Below, one piece after another: positions 1 through 9,448 of a stretch of DNA of 21,469 nucleotides. Origin of the DNA: a virus; IMG/VR virus record IMGVR_UViG_3300028393_001974, positions 1 through 21,469 of that record. One strand, given 5' to 3'. The translations under genes were made by a program, and so were the position numbers. Below the pieces are notes generated by a model. That model ran no database searches. It saw only the letters and a program-made list of their open reading frames with translations, and was not told the origin of the DNA. Within the stretch, counting starts at the first letter, position 1, and each line of letters starts with the position of its first letter.

Positions 1-3000
1 CATTCCAGTTAGAACGCTCAGCAGCCTGAGATACTCCAGCCTTTTTTAACTTATCCATTTGAGCAAGGTGTGCTTGTTTCTGTTGAGCAATATAGTTATT
101 TCCAGCGGCTGTATAATAAGAAGATAGGAAATCTTGAGGAGTTTTATTTGCCCGAAGGTGCATCTTAATAACTTCATCGTGGATAGCCTGAGCATCACCC
201 TCAAGATCAGTTGCTTGTGGGATAAAGAAAGCAGCACCATTAGCGTTCTTGCTATTAATTAAATCTTGATTTCCTTCAATCCAATTGATAGCCTTATTTG
301 TATAAGGAATCATTGAACCTTTAATTGCAGCCTCTGTACGAGAGATAGTATATGAAATAGCACTATCGCCGTGTTTATCTAAGAAAGTATTTAAAGCCTC
401 TATATAAGTATAAGGCTTGCCTGTAACTGGAGACTTTTCTTTAAGCATCTTATAGAACTCATCGCGTAAGCCTGGATCTTCTTGGCTTACTGCTGGTGCT
501 AAAGGACTCATTGTTCCTAGTAATGCTTTCATAATCATAATTGATTTAGCATTATTTTTAATACGATCAACAAATGCTTGTTTTTCTAATGGTGAAGCAT
601 CAGCACTTGGTACTTTACCGTGATATTGTGCTGCTGATAAAGCGGCAATAGTTGCATTATAAAAAGATGATTCAGTTTCTTTTGCATCAATAGCGTGGAA
701 AACAGTTCTTGCTACTGAGTTAGGCATTAGTTGGTCAAATAAACTCTTTGAAAATCCTGCTCCGCCAACAACCTTTTTAATTTCACGATCTAAGGTTGGG
801 TCAAATGAACCAATTGTATTTGCTGCAATTGATACGAATGGAGATACTCCAGGAGTATTAAACTCTGGGAGTACTGTTTTTAAAGATTCTAAATTACCAG
901 TTACAGTTACTGGCAGTCCTCCTACTACTGGCAATCCAAAGGCTGCGGCACCACTTAATACCATAGAACCAAATTCACCAATTACAGGAACTGTTAAATG
1001 TTTTTGTCCATTAGCATCTTCTTCAACAAACCCTGGATCATTTAATCCCTGTTGAATTAATTGATACTGACGGAAGGCTGCTGGGTTAGTAGAGATTAAA
1101 GCACCAGCACGGCGCATAGCCTGCTCTTGTGCAAAATAGAATGGTAGATAGTTACGTACCAATACGCCAAATTGTGTACGCATTGCAGTATTGTGAATCT
1201 GAGGAACCATAGCAAATGAAGCACGGGTCATAGCAATACGCAGACCTTCTTCTTCGCTAATCTTTCCAGTGTTTATAGCATATTGAACGCTACGAAGTTC
1301 GTTTTTAACGTGGTTAAAAAATAAAGGTTGGCGAGACATATTATTGATAATTGGATCAATAACTTTTTCAAAACCAAAGTTGGTAATACGTTGTTGTAAG
1401 TTTGGTCCAACTGTTATTTCATAACGTTGACCTGCTACACCTTTTGGTTTTAAACCCAATTCAAGAGATTTAATTTCTTCAAGGCCAACTTTTTCGCCTC
1501 TAGCAATTTTCTCCATAAATTTAATATTTGTATTACCATCAAGACGTCCAGTAAATAAATTACGCATAGTATCTACGCGACGAGCAGAAAAAGCAGCAGG
1601 ATTTTCATTTGTGTATCCAGCCATAACTGCACGTTCTGAAGCATATGGATCATCTTTGGTTGGCTTGCCCATAAAATTTGGTGAAGTTTCATTAAACTCT
1701 ACTTTACGAATACGGGCTTCATCTTTTAGACGAGCAATTTCCCAAGCCTCATCTACATCAGCACCACGTTTTAATTCAGTTAAAGCATCTGCAACAATTT
1801 GACGACGTGCTTTACCATCTGCAGATTTTGCTAATTGGCTAAAATAATGTAAATCAAATTGTTCGTCAACATTTGTAAAATGACTATATTCACCAGTAGC
1901 GGCTAAGAATTGACGCTTATGACGCTGTGAAGCAATATCAGTTAATTGACGTAAAAATTCTTGTTGTTCTGCTGGGATGCCATATCCAGTAAATGTAGCA
2001 CCAGTTGCCATATGACCACGAGTTGCAATAGTAATACGTGCTGCTAAATCTAAATCATCTTCAGATGCTAATTTTGCTAAACCTTTGGCAATAGTTTTGC
2101 GAATTGGTTTTCCTTCAACTGCAGCAGCAGCCTTTGCAAGATATTCAACTGGATCGGTACCTTGAGATACTGCGTGAATAGCATTTTCCAAAATTGCATC
2201 ATCTTCGCCTTTGGCAAGTTTATAATTCATTTTTTGAGATGAGCCAGCAATTTTAGATTTTGCTATTTCAAATGAACCAAATCTAAATACTGAAGGTATA
2301 AGTTCAGATGCTGCAATACGTAAACCAAATCCACCAGTAAGAAGTGCTAATGGTTTAAAGATACCGTCTGTGTATGTAGCACCAAAGTTATCAATACGTC
2401 CATATAACTTTCCGTATTTACTAAGGTTACGCATAGCACCTTTGACTTCACGAAAATCTGGCATTGAAAAGAAACCACGTTGATCTTCAAATAAACCTTG
2501 TGTGGTACTACGACCATTTAATTGAACTACAGATGCACCTTCACCTGATTTTTCACCAAATCCATATGCTGTTTTATCTAATGGACCGTGGACAAGTTGT
2601 GCTACTTTATCCATTGTTTTAGTAACAAATGTTGAATCATCTGGTATACCAGCAGCCTTTAACATTTCGTGTACAGCGCCAGTATAAATATCTTTTTTTT
2701 CGCCAATATTGCCACGCAAAAATTCTGTAGCCTTTTGTTTAGCCATTTGATCTGACATTGAAAATCGCATAATGCGATATACAGATACTAAAGATGCTGG
2801 ATCTTCTGGATCAAATTTTAGGTTTGATAAATCTAATGTCTTAGTATCAATTGTGTATGGTAAATAACCAGAGAATGTTCTAGTTTTACTAGCAAGTGCT
2901 GACTTCCAAGCATCACCTGACCAAGGTCTAAATACTACAGGTAAAACTGTTTGTATTTGACCAGTATTAATTACATTACCAGCCTCATCAAGCGTTAATT

Positions 3001-4246
3001 TTTCTGCTTTACGAGGCAAGAAAAAGTTTGCCTGATTGCCACGTAAATACAATTCATCATTTGTATCCCATTGGCGTAATTTATCTGCTACTTTTGAAGT
3101 AGCGGCACGAAGCACTGTTCTATTTGGAACCATAGCGGCACCATTTACAGAAAATGCTTTCATAAAATCTACATCATATTGAGCATTTAAAAATACATTA
3201 TGTATATCATCGCGAGTTAATTCGCCAGTTTCAGGTTTCTTTAAATACTTTGCTAAACCTTGAAGTCCTGGATAGCTTTGAACTACTGCTAATTCTCCGC
3301 CACCTTCTTTGATTGATTTATTTATTAAAGACGTAATGTCATCTAATGCTCTTATATAACGAGTTCCAGCCCCGCCAAATGCACGATCTAATACTGTAGG
3401 GTTTTTACCTGCTTGATATAAAGAATCTAATTGTTCCGTTGAGCCAAATGTTCTTAAACTATTACGCTCTAAGAAACCTTGAATACCTTGCTGAATACTA
3501 CGGAAAGGAATTTTATTTGTTAATACAGGTTTACCTTCTTCAGTTTTTAATGACCTAATTAGGTTTCCCTGTTGAACTGCTGTTTTTGCTTTAGCGGCAA
3601 CAACTAATGGATCTAAGGTAAAGTCAAATACAATATCACCTGCACCAGATACAACTTTACCTAAGCCTTTATCTGTGTTACGTAAATCACCTAGTCCAGG
3701 AACTAACGCTGCGGCGTTTGCAAAATCTCTACCAAATGAAACTTTATAATCTGGGTTTTCTGAATCTTGAATTGAATCTCTGTATGTAGTTCCAAATAAT
3801 CCTGCAAGTTTGCGTTCTAATGCGCCCGCTGCGGCTACACCAGCAGCAGTACCTTCTGGGCCAAAAAATGAACCAAGAACTCCACCGCCAACAATTCCTG
3901 CTGTAGCCATAAAGCCATTAATAATACCGTGACGTGTATAAACTGAATGAATAAATTTATAATCGCGTTGAACTTCTTGTAATGGTTTTGCCATCCATTT
4001 TAGGCTACCACTTACAACTTTAGCAGCGCCACCAAACATAGATTGAAATATGTTTTCGCTACCGTGAGTAGCAATATTATCTTGAACCGCTTGTTGAAAA
4101 GCAACGCCATTATTTAAATGACTAATATTGGTTGCTGCAACTGCAGGGTTTGGTGAATTTAAAACATCTCCAACTAATGCAGGGGTATGCTGTAGTTGTG
4201 GATTATCTGCAAGAACTTGGTTGGCTTGTATAACTTTATCTGCCAT
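1..4246 (-). CDS. Giant virion-associated protein, 3' end outside window
   Basis: An open frame starts at ATG 4246 and stays open to the left edge, giving 1415 codons with no stop, so the C-terminus is missing. I recognise no enzymatic motif. A Gly/Ala-rich hydrophobic stretch at residues about 107-142 could insert in a membrane. A second Gly/Ala/Val-rich stretch lies near residues 1092-1115, and the rest is mixed charged, mostly helical-looking sequence. It follows terminase, portal and four small genes on the same strand, so a structural role is inferred. Very large proteins at this place in short-tailed phages are often internal ejection proteins; a tape measure or large polyvalent protein is possible. 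Codons are more AT-rich than in the plus-strand block. Coding status is very likely; function is a guess. Confidence 0.85.
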   Translation of the reverse strand, partial: MADKVIQANQVLADNPQLQHTPALVGDVLNSPNPAVAATNISHLNNGVAFQQAVQDNIATHGSENIFQSMFGGAAKVVSGSLKWMAKPLQEVQRDYKFIHSVYTRHGIINGFMATAGIVGGGVLGSFFGPEGTAAGVAAAGALERKLAGLFGTTYRDSIQDSENPDYKVSFGRDFANAAALVPGLGDLRNTDKGLGKVVSGAGDIVFDFTLDPLVVAAKAKTAVQQGNLIRSLKTEEGKPVLTNKIPFRSIQQGIQGFLERNSLRTFGSTEQLDSLYQAGKNPTVLDRAFGGAGTRYIRALDDITSLINKSIKEGGGELAVVQSYPGLQGLAKYLKKPETGELTRDDIHNVFLNAQYDVDFMKAFSVNGAAMVPNRTVLRAATSKVADKLRQWDTNDELYLRGNQANFFLPRKAEKLTLDEAGNVINTGQIQTVLPVVFRPWSGDAWKSALASKTRTFSGYLPYTIDTKTLDLSNLKFDPEDPASLVSVYRIMRFSMSDQMAKQKATEFLRGNIGEKKDIYTGAVHEMLKAAGIPDDSTFVTKTMDKVAQLVHGPLDKTAYGFGEKSGEGASVVQLNGRSTTQGLFEDQRGFFSMPDFREVKGAMRNLSKYGKLYGRIDNFGATYTDGIFKPLALLTGGFGLRIAASELIPSVFRFGSFEIAKSKIAGSSQKMNYKLAKGEDDAILENAIHAVSQGTDPVEYLAKAAAAVEGKPIRKTIAKGLAKLASEDDLDLAARITIATRGHMATGATFTGYGIPAEQQEFLRQLTDIASQRHKRQFLAATGEYSHFTNVDEQFDLHYFSQLAKSADGKARRQIVADALTELKRGADVDEAWEIARLKDEARIRKVEFNETSPNFMGKPTKDDPYASERAVMAGYTNENPAAFSARRVDTMRNLFTGRLDGNTNIKFMEKIARGEKVGLEEIKSLELGLKPKGVAGQRYEITVGPNLQQRITNFGFEKVIDPIINNMSRQPLFFNHVKNELRSVQYAINTGKISEEEGLRIAMTRASFAMVPQIHNTAMRTQFGVLVRNYLPFYFAQEQAMRRAGALISTNPAAFRQYQLIQQGLNDPGFVEEDANGQKHLTVPVIGEFGSMVLSGAAAFGLPVVGGLPVTVTGNLESLKTVLPEFNTPGVSPFVSIAANTIGSFDPTLDREIKKVVGGAGFSKSLFDQLMPNSVARTVFHAIDAKETESSFYNATIAALSAAQYHGKVPSADASPLEKQAFVDRIKNNAKSIMIMKALLGTMSPLAPAVSQEDPGLRDEFYKMLKEKSPVTGKPYTYIEALNTFLDKHGDSAISYTISRTEAAIKGSMIPYTNKAINWIEGNQDLINSKNANGAAFFIPQATDLEGDAQAIHDEVIKMHLRANKTPQDFLSSYYTAAGNNYIAQQKQAHLAQMDKLKKAGVSQAAERSNWN

Positions 4247-4249
4247 AAG

Positions 4250-4726
4250 TTAGTACACCTGATTGATACGTTGAGCCAAATATTTAAGTGCTGGTGAAGC
4301 CATAGGGCTTGCTGCCAGTGCTTGAACTTGATCCCTTGCAGTTTGATATTGTGATAAATCTTGTGATTGTAGATTTAATGCTTCAACACCACGTCCTGCT
4401 CCAAGAGCAGCACCATCTGTAACTGCAACACTTGGTTGTTGTGTAGGTGCAAGTAAGCCAGTAGGTTGTGCCATACCTTGCATAGCAGCATCACGAACTT
4501 GTGCTGCTGGCATTGGTTTTGCGTTTGGTGTTGCTGCCAAAGGTGCGCTAGTGCTTATGTCCATTAAGTCCTGACCATCTCCCCAATTTGGCATACCTGA
4601 GATATATTGCGCTGTTTGCTTTGATGCTGGTCCGCCATCGGTGCGTTGGCTCAATGAGCCTGGTAGTGATGGTGTTGTGGATGGGTTATTAGGCTTTTGA
4701 TAGCCACCTTTTCCTGCCATATTCAC
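4250..4726 (-). CDS. Small Ala/Pro/Gln-rich protein of the virion block, unknown
   Basis: This 158-residue protein lies between the giant gene and a small membrane protein. Its start overlaps the upstream stop by 4 bases (ATGA), and its stop lies 4 bases before the giant gene start, which fits translational coupling. The first 50 residues are rich in Gly, Pro, Ser and Asn, the middle is Ala/Gln/Pro-rich, and the last 40 look helical. There is no Cys and no recognisable domain. The composition is common in phage head or scaffold-like accessory proteins, but nothing in the sequence proves that role. Confidence 0.7.
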   Translation of the reverse strand: MNMAGKGGYQKPNNPSTTPSLPGSLSQRTDGGPASKQTAQYISGMPNWGDGQDLMDISTSAPLAATPNAKPMPAAQVRDAAMQGMAQPTGLLAPTQQPSVAVTDGAALGAGRGVEALNLQSQDLSQYQTARDQVQALAASPMASPALKYLAQRINQVY

Positions 4727-4947
4727 TCACCTTTTCTTAATTTCTCAATGGTTCGGGCTGCATACTCGTGAAATGATAATTTCTCATCCACGAAATCTGC
4801 TTGTGCAATTAACATATTTGTTAACCCGTTAAAAAAATTTGTTATTGATAAAGATAAATTTAAAAATAGACTTGCAACCAAAGCGAGGATATCCCAGTAG
4901 GTTACCCTCAGCGGGATCTCATCCTCGCTGTGGTCGTGTTCGTGCAT
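4723..4947 (-). CDS. Small single-span membrane protein
   Basis: A 74-residue protein with an acidic, His-rich N-terminus (HEHDHSEDE), one hydrophobic segment at about residues 17-50 (DILALVASLFLNLSLSI and following), and a charged C-terminus ending KLRKGE. One membrane helix is the clearest feature. It overlaps the upstream gene by 1 base and the downstream gene by 4 bases, so it belongs to the virion operon. A holin-like or ejection-accessory role is conceivable for a short membrane protein here, but I cannot assign a family. Confidence 0.65.
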   Translation of the reverse strand: MHEHDHSEDEIPLRVTYWDILALVASLFLNLSLSITNFFNGLTNMLIAQADFVDEKLSFHEYAARTIEKLRKGE

Positions 4948-5243
4948 TAATTTCCTTTTGCTGCCTTATTATCAGGATGAACAAAAGATTTACCAGTACT
5001 TACTGGCTTAGAGTTTGGACCTTGTGCAATATAATTTGCACGAGATGCAGTTTTTTCACGATCTACTTTTTGTTGTGCTGCTACATTTTCAGAAGCCTTG
5101 GTTATATCTTCTCGTGTAATAACGCCTTTAGTTTCTTTAAGTTGGGCGTGAGCAGCAGATCGTGCGCTATTAGAATCAGCACTAACATTTTTAGCACGAT
5201 TAGTTGCTGCAAGAGCCTTTAATCTTTGTTCAGCACTTCCCAT
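4947..5243 (-). CDS. Small basic, Ala/Lys-rich protein, unknown
   Basis: A 98-residue, Ala-, Lys- and Ser-rich protein with no Cys and few hydrophobic residues, predicted soluble and partly disordered. Its stop overlaps the ATG of the next gene by 1 base. The opposite strand carries a 127-codon open frame over the same bases; I read that as a shadow because this strand keeps gene order, overlaps and direction with its neighbours. The basic, low-complexity character would suit DNA or portal contact inside the capsid, which is inference only. Confidence 0.6.
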   Translation of the reverse strand: MGSAEQRLKALAATNRAKNVSADSNSARSAAHAQLKETKGVITREDITKASENVAAQQKVDREKTASRANYIAQGPNSKPVSTGKSFVHPDNKAAKGN

Positions 5244-5248
5244 TTTGG

Positions 5249-5428
5249 TTACTTAGCACCCTTATTAGAACCACGAGTTCCTGATGGTTGCTTGCTGTAT
5301 ACGATTGTTCCAATCTTAGGCTTGTTTGCTGCTGCCTTTGGTTGGATCTTTGCTGGTTGTACATTTGCTGCGGCCATTCCGCCTTGATTGGCAGGCTTAG
5401 GCGCCTTTGTTGTCATTGATGATTTCAT
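5249..5428 (-). CDS. 59-residue basic protein, unknown
   Basis: ATG at 5428 follows a good Shine-Dalgarno AGGAG (5436-5440, minus strand) at 7 bases spacing. The frame encodes 59 residues, starting MKSSMTTKAPK and ending GSNKGAK, and stops with TAA at 5249-5251. It is rich in Lys, Ala, Pro, Gly and Asn with almost no hydrophobic core, so it is probably disordered and nucleic-acid-binding or scaffold-like. It sits between the portal gene and the 98-residue gene, which has similar composition. No family is recognised. The strong ribosome site supports real translation. Confidence 0.6.
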   Translation of the reverse strand: MKSSMTTKAPKPANQGGMAAANVQPAKIQPKAAANKPKIGTIVYSKQPSGTRGSNKGAK

Positions 5429-5457
5429 TTGTTTTCTCCTATAGGGGTTTATGTTTA

Positions 5458-5484
5458 GGCAACCGTGATATCAGACGGGTTGCC
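5458..5484 (-). other. Stem-loop across the portal stop codon
   Basis: Arms GGCAACC (5458-5464) and GGTTGCC (5478-5484) pair perfectly, and the stem grows by two more pairs if one C bulges. It covers the portal stop codon and lies about 20 bases before the next ribosome site. No U-tract follows on the minus strand, so it is a weak terminator candidate; an mRNA stabiliser or processing point between portal and downstream genes fits better. Confidence 0.35.
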
Positions 5485-7303
5485 TTCTGAGAACGCCAGC
5501 ACTTAAGTTGGCCTGCCCAGAAGAATTAAGTCCAGCAAGTAATGTTTGTAGTGCTGGTCTACCTCCAGGAGCCATTCCCTGTTGTCCAGGTGCTACTCCT
5601 GATAAACGTCCTGATGCTTGCAGTCCTGCTGGAAGATTAGGTTCTCCAGAAGGGGCCTGACCTGGGGCGACAGCCTCACCAGCGGTACTCTGCGCTTCTG
5701 GAGAAACTTCAGGTTGTGGTTTAGGAGCAAATGCTTCCTGTACAACTTCCTCAATAGATTTACCTTTTTGACGGCCATCAATTACGGCTGCCATTGCAGT
5801 AAGAATTTGTGAAGGATCTTGCCCTTGCGCAGCCATAGCAGGTAACGCTTGTGCATAACCAGAAACTGCTTGAATCAACGAATCTCTTAGTTGTTCAATT
5901 TCAATCTTTTCTTCTTCCATAGTGACATTAATTTCCCAAGGCATTTGACGGCGTAGGAAATCACGAGAAATTAATTTATCTCCACGAGCCTGTAATCCAA
6001 ATACTAATGCTCTGTTTGGATCAAGTCCTGCCATAAGGCCATAAGTAACATCACACCAATAGTCACCTTGAATGGCTTCTTTTGGCTTATAGGTAATCTC
6101 ATAAGGAGCGCCAGCGTTAACACCGCGTACTTCTTTCTCAACATCACCAAATAATTCTTCATCCATCTTAAAACATACACGCATTACGTGACGGAATGTT
6201 TCCGCTAGTACTGCTTGTGCTGTTTTAACTTGTGTATCAAAACCACCCATAAGTGCTTGCACACCACGACCAGTTACAATAGAACCTGATTGTTGTCCTA
6301 GACGACCTTCTGGATAACGTGAACCAACACGCATTTCTTGATCTAGGTTTGCGTTCTCTTGAAAGATTCCTGCTGGTATGTCTAATGCAACGCGGCGGAT
6401 TTTTTCTGGATTGGCTGATCTAATAGTGGCATCTGGACCAATTTCCAATACGTTCACATCTGCGGGTAACGCGAAAGGTGCTTGAACAGATTTTTGTGCT
6501 GCTTCTAAAGCCAAAGTTGCAAAGCGAGAACGTGCTACTTGAACCCACATAACATCATCAAATTGTCCGCGTTGGTTCTCATCTGAGTCCACTCCTGGAC
6601 GAATTGCAATAACTACTGTTAGTTCACCAAGTTCATTTTTGGCTTGTGCTAATACTAAGTTGTTGCGTTCTGGTAAATATAAAACTGTCTGATCTTTGTC
6701 TTGGTAACGGTACATCTCAAGCATACGCTCAGATTCACGTTTCTCATAAGGTCCACGAATTGATGACTCGTGTTCTGGGAACTCATTACATAATTCACGA
6801 ACACTCTTGGTGTATCTCTTTGTATATGTAAGTAACTTGCCAAAGCGATCCCATTCAGGGTAAGCACCGATTGGAGAATCAATACGAATCATTGGGCGAT
6901 TATTTTCATAATCAGGTTCAATAATAAATGGCAACATACCAAAAGTGATATAGCGATCTGCACCTGTGTACATTGTGGTTTGTAAGTTACAAGAGTCTCT
7001 ATATCCAGCAGCAATCATACTTCTGATATCAGCACGCTTGCGTGCGCGATCAGAGGTGCTGTTAGTAGTCATACAAGAGAATGTAGGTAGTGGAGCAATT
7101 ACTTCTGCTACATCTCGTGCTGCCACATCAATAAAGTTAGCCACCATAGGCTTTGGATAATCGTCTGGGAACTGGCTAGGAAATACTTGTTGGATGTTAC
7201 CTTGACGGATTGAGAGTAAGTCGGCATAGCGAGAGTCACGAGTGCTGTACTTCTCACGTAACTTCTTTACCTTGCCACTGATCTCTATAATGTCTAGTGC
7301 CAA
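5471..7303 (-). CDS. Portal protein
   Basis: A 610-residue protein directly downstream of the large terminase, overlapping it by 10 bases. That order and length are typical of phage portals, the dodecameric ring at the packaging vertex. The N-terminal part has an Arg/Asp-rich helix region and a segment around FIDVAARDVAEVIAPLP like the start of portal core domains. Long helices follow at residues about 430-510 (GLDPNRALVFGLQARGDK onward), as in portal stem/clip regions. The last 90 residues are Pro/Gln/Gly/Ala-rich and probably disordered. Identity rests on context plus general sequence character, not a diagnostic motif. Confidence 0.85.
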   Translation of the reverse strand: MALDIIEISGKVKKLREKYSTRDSRYADLLSIRQGNIQQVFPSQFPDDYPKPMVANFIDVAARDVAEVIAPLPTFSCMTTNSTSDRARKRADIRSMIAAGYRDSCNLQTTMYTGADRYITFGMLPFIIEPDYENNRPMIRIDSPIGAYPEWDRFGKLLTYTKRYTKSVRELCNEFPEHESSIRGPYEKRESERMLEMYRYQDKDQTVLYLPERNNLVLAQAKNELGELTVVIAIRPGVDSDENQRGQFDDVMWVQVARSRFATLALEAAQKSVQAPFALPADVNVLEIGPDATIRSANPEKIRRVALDIPAGIFQENANLDQEMRVGSRYPEGRLGQQSGSIVTGRGVQALMGGFDTQVKTAQAVLAETFRHVMRVCFKMDEELFGDVEKEVRGVNAGAPYEITYKPKEAIQGDYWCDVTYGLMAGLDPNRALVFGLQARGDKLISRDFLRRQMPWEINVTMEEEKIEIEQLRDSLIQAVSGYAQALPAMAAQGQDPSQILTAMAAVIDGRQKGKSIEEVVQEAFAPKPQPEVSPEAQSTAGEAVAPGQAPSGEPNLPAGLQASGRLSGVAPGQQGMAPGGRPALQTLLAGLNSSGQANLSAGVLRRQPV

Positions 7304-9210
7304 AACGTTCCCCCGTTTACTGCGTGCTTCTCTTGAAGTTTCGCATATTCTTCTAAGTTAACAACCTGACGTTTGCGTAGGTCATTTGGTGTAAGGAATG
7401 GATTCTTAACCCAAGACCCTCCATAAGCACCTGACTGGTTGATGTAACTTCTCATTTGAGTTTCAGCAAACCAGAGAGCCATAGGACCGTCTTGTTTATT
7501 TTTTGTTCCCGCTGACCAAGTAATTAATTGCTCAATCAGTGCCTTGATATGTTCATTATCTGTTCTAGGTAATTCTAAAAGATTATTCTTTAAATGTTTT
7601 CCAGTTGCATCCGATGATCCAAATAAAGGTGCCATAGAAGCAACACCAAACTCAGCATCCATTTTGTTTACACCTGTATAGTGCTGAACTAATCTGATAC
7701 CTCTAGTAGCCAAGAACTTGTTGATCTCTTCATCTTGGGTAAGGAATAGTTGGAAAGCGTTCTTCTCAATTACCCATACTTTAGGTTGGTATCTTTCAGT
7801 CCAAGCAAATATTAATTCTCTAATTGCCGCAGGTGTAGGTGCTGGCATCCTGCTTGCATCAAGCAAGTACCGCTTGCCAGTGCCACGATCTCCTGCTAAT
7901 ACTACGGAGAATGTATCTCCACTCATTGCTGGGTCCATAGAGCAAACTACATATTGAGATGTAACTGTCTCTGGGTGTCCAGGAGCGCCTGCTATTAGAG
8001 GTCCTACAGATCTCATACCTGCTACAGATCCTCTTACACACTCAGGTGAAAAGACGGCGGTAGATTCAACATCTTGTTGCTGGTAAACCATTGCCCAAGT
8101 CTTTGGGTCTAATACTCCGCGCCTCTTACGAAGATTGACTCCATCCCATCTAGGATATAAGCCATTCTCATTAGCAGGTGTTAAATCATTTGCCCAAGGC
8201 CGATCTGACATAGGCCATAAAGTTTTCCATTTGCTAGGTTCATCATCAAATTCTAAAACTGCTGGCATAGCCAAATAGGTCCAAGGTGACTTATCATCTG
8301 GATATCTTTCTGGGTTACGCATCTCACGGTAAAGATCCATAGGATCTACGCGGGTGCCTACAACTAAAATCTTGCCAGTAGGACCAACACGGGTTAAAAC
8401 TTCCTGTTGGATCCATCTAATCTGTTTTTCATACTCATTAGCATTTGCCAGAGTCACACAGTCGTCTAGGATAATCAGATCAGCACGTGCGCCGTAAATC
8501 TGACCACCAATACCTAAGGCCTGAAGTGTGGGATCTTTTTCTCCTGAGTCACGCTCTAGGTAGATAGCGTCTTGCGTCCACTTCTCAGAGGTAGCCTTAT
8601 AGCCCTCTACTGGCGCATAGCGCCGTTGAAGATCAATATAGTTTGGATGGGTAAGTCTTTGCTTAACTGCATATAAAAATTCTTTTGCCATTGACTGAGT
8701 CTTAGATACCAGTTTGATCCGAACATTGGGATCTATGCAGATCCGATAAGTGACGTAGTCAATAGATACTGTCATTGACTTAGCGTGTTCAGGAGGCATA
8801 TTGACTAGGACGTAGTTTGGCATCCCTGGTTCATAAATCATATTTTCGTGAACCCAAGCAGGCTTGCCTTCTTCAAGAAGGCTGATGACGTTCCTCTGAT
8901 GGGGGAAGGTCTGGGATGAAAGGTAGGTTGCTCTAAAGTCCTCAAATGTGATTGAGGCATCTTCTGGGGAAACTACACCCTTACGATTTCTTACCTCACG
9001 AGATAGGTCAATTGCTTTTTTAAAATCTGGATCACTAGCCCGATAATATTCATAAGACTTTATAGATTTGCCAACTGCGCGGCAAGAATCTTCTACCGTG
9101 TGACCTTGGTTGATTAAATCAATAATCTTCTGTTTGGCATCAGTGCTGGAAAATGATGCACCTGGGGCAAGTTTAAATCTGTTGTTGTCGCCTGGTCTAG
9201 GTTTAGACAT
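7294..9210 (-). CDS. terL: Terminase large subunit with small-subunit-like N-terminal helix-turn-helix
   Basis: Packaging ATPase and nuclease. Numbering from a possible TTG start at 9264: Walker A-like MPPEHAKSM at 156-164 (the PPxHxKS form common in TerL), Walker B LIILDD at 263-268, coupling motif VVGTR at 301-305, and an RNase H-like nuclease with D444 (CSMDPAMSGD) and E500 (WVIEKN). Residues about 42-90 resemble a terminase small-subunit helix-turn-helix (HTVEDSCRAVGKSIKSYEY), and no separate small terminase gene is visible. I chose ATG 9210 (638 residues) because the 18 extra codons from TTG 9264 lie in a strong inverted repeat and add a Pro/Lys-rich tail. Either start is possible. Confidence 0.93.
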   Translation of the reverse strand: MSKPRPGDNNRFKLAPGASFSSTDAKQKIIDLINQGHTVEDSCRAVGKSIKSYEYYRASDPDFKKAIDLSREVRNRKGVVSPEDASITFEDFRATYLSSQTFPHQRNVISLLEEGKPAWVHENMIYEPGMPNYVLVNMPPEHAKSMTVSIDYVTYRICIDPNVRIKLVSKTQSMAKEFLYAVKQRLTHPNYIDLQRRYAPVEGYKATSEKWTQDAIYLERDSGEKDPTLQALGIGGQIYGARADLIILDDCVTLANANEYEKQIRWIQQEVLTRVGPTGKILVVGTRVDPMDLYREMRNPERYPDDKSPWTYLAMPAVLEFDDEPSKWKTLWPMSDRPWANDLTPANENGLYPRWDGVNLRKRRGVLDPKTWAMVYQQQDVESTAVFSPECVRGSVAGMRSVGPLIAGAPGHPETVTSQYVVCSMDPAMSGDTFSVVLAGDRGTGKRYLLDASRMPAPTPAAIRELIFAWTERYQPKVWVIEKNAFQLFLTQDEEINKFLATRGIRLVQHYTGVNKMDAEFGVASMAPLFGSSDATGKHLKNNLLELPRTDNEHIKALIEQLITWSAGTKNKQDGPMALWFAETQMRSYINQSGAYGGSWVKNPFLTPNDLRKRQVVNLEEYAKLQEKHAVNGGTFWH

Positions 9211-9227
9211 AACTATCCCATCTTTAG

Positions 9228-9400
9228 GGGGTCCTTCAGTGGACCCCTTCTTGGGGGGTCGCAAGGCCTTAAGCCTTGCTTCCTATTGGGAGAGCGTGGG
9301 GCTGAAAGCCCCTAAGCGATCCGTTCGTCTCAACTGCATTGTTCGCTTGAGGCTCACACTGCCGTGAGCCGAACGGGGGATTAGCGTTTATTTAATCCCC
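9228..9400 (-). other. Array of hairpins in the terminase leader
   Basis: Inverted repeats follow one another upstream of terL: GGGGTCC/GGACCCC (9228-9234, 9241-9247), GCAAGGC/GCCTTGC (9261-9267, 9273-9279), GGGGCT/AGCCCC (9298-9303, 9307-9312), GGCTCAC/GTGAGCC (9351-9357, 9364-9370) enclosed by CCGTTCG/CGAACGG (9321-9327, 9370-9376), and GGGGATTA/TAATCCCC (9376-9383, 9393-9400). If the late promoter lies further right, all would be in the 5' leader of the packaging mRNA. A packaging/cos-type site next to terL is another option. No T-run marks them as ordinary terminators. Confidence 0.5.
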
Positions 9401-9448
9401 TACTATATACTAAGGCGGGAGATTTGCCTTTTATCCCGCATTGCGTTA

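Noticed and set aside
4839-5222. Plus-strand 127-codon open frame
   Set aside because: It lies opposite two minus-strand genes that overlap and couple with their neighbours, has no ribosome site, and its Cys/Phe/Ile-rich product looks like an antisense shadow.
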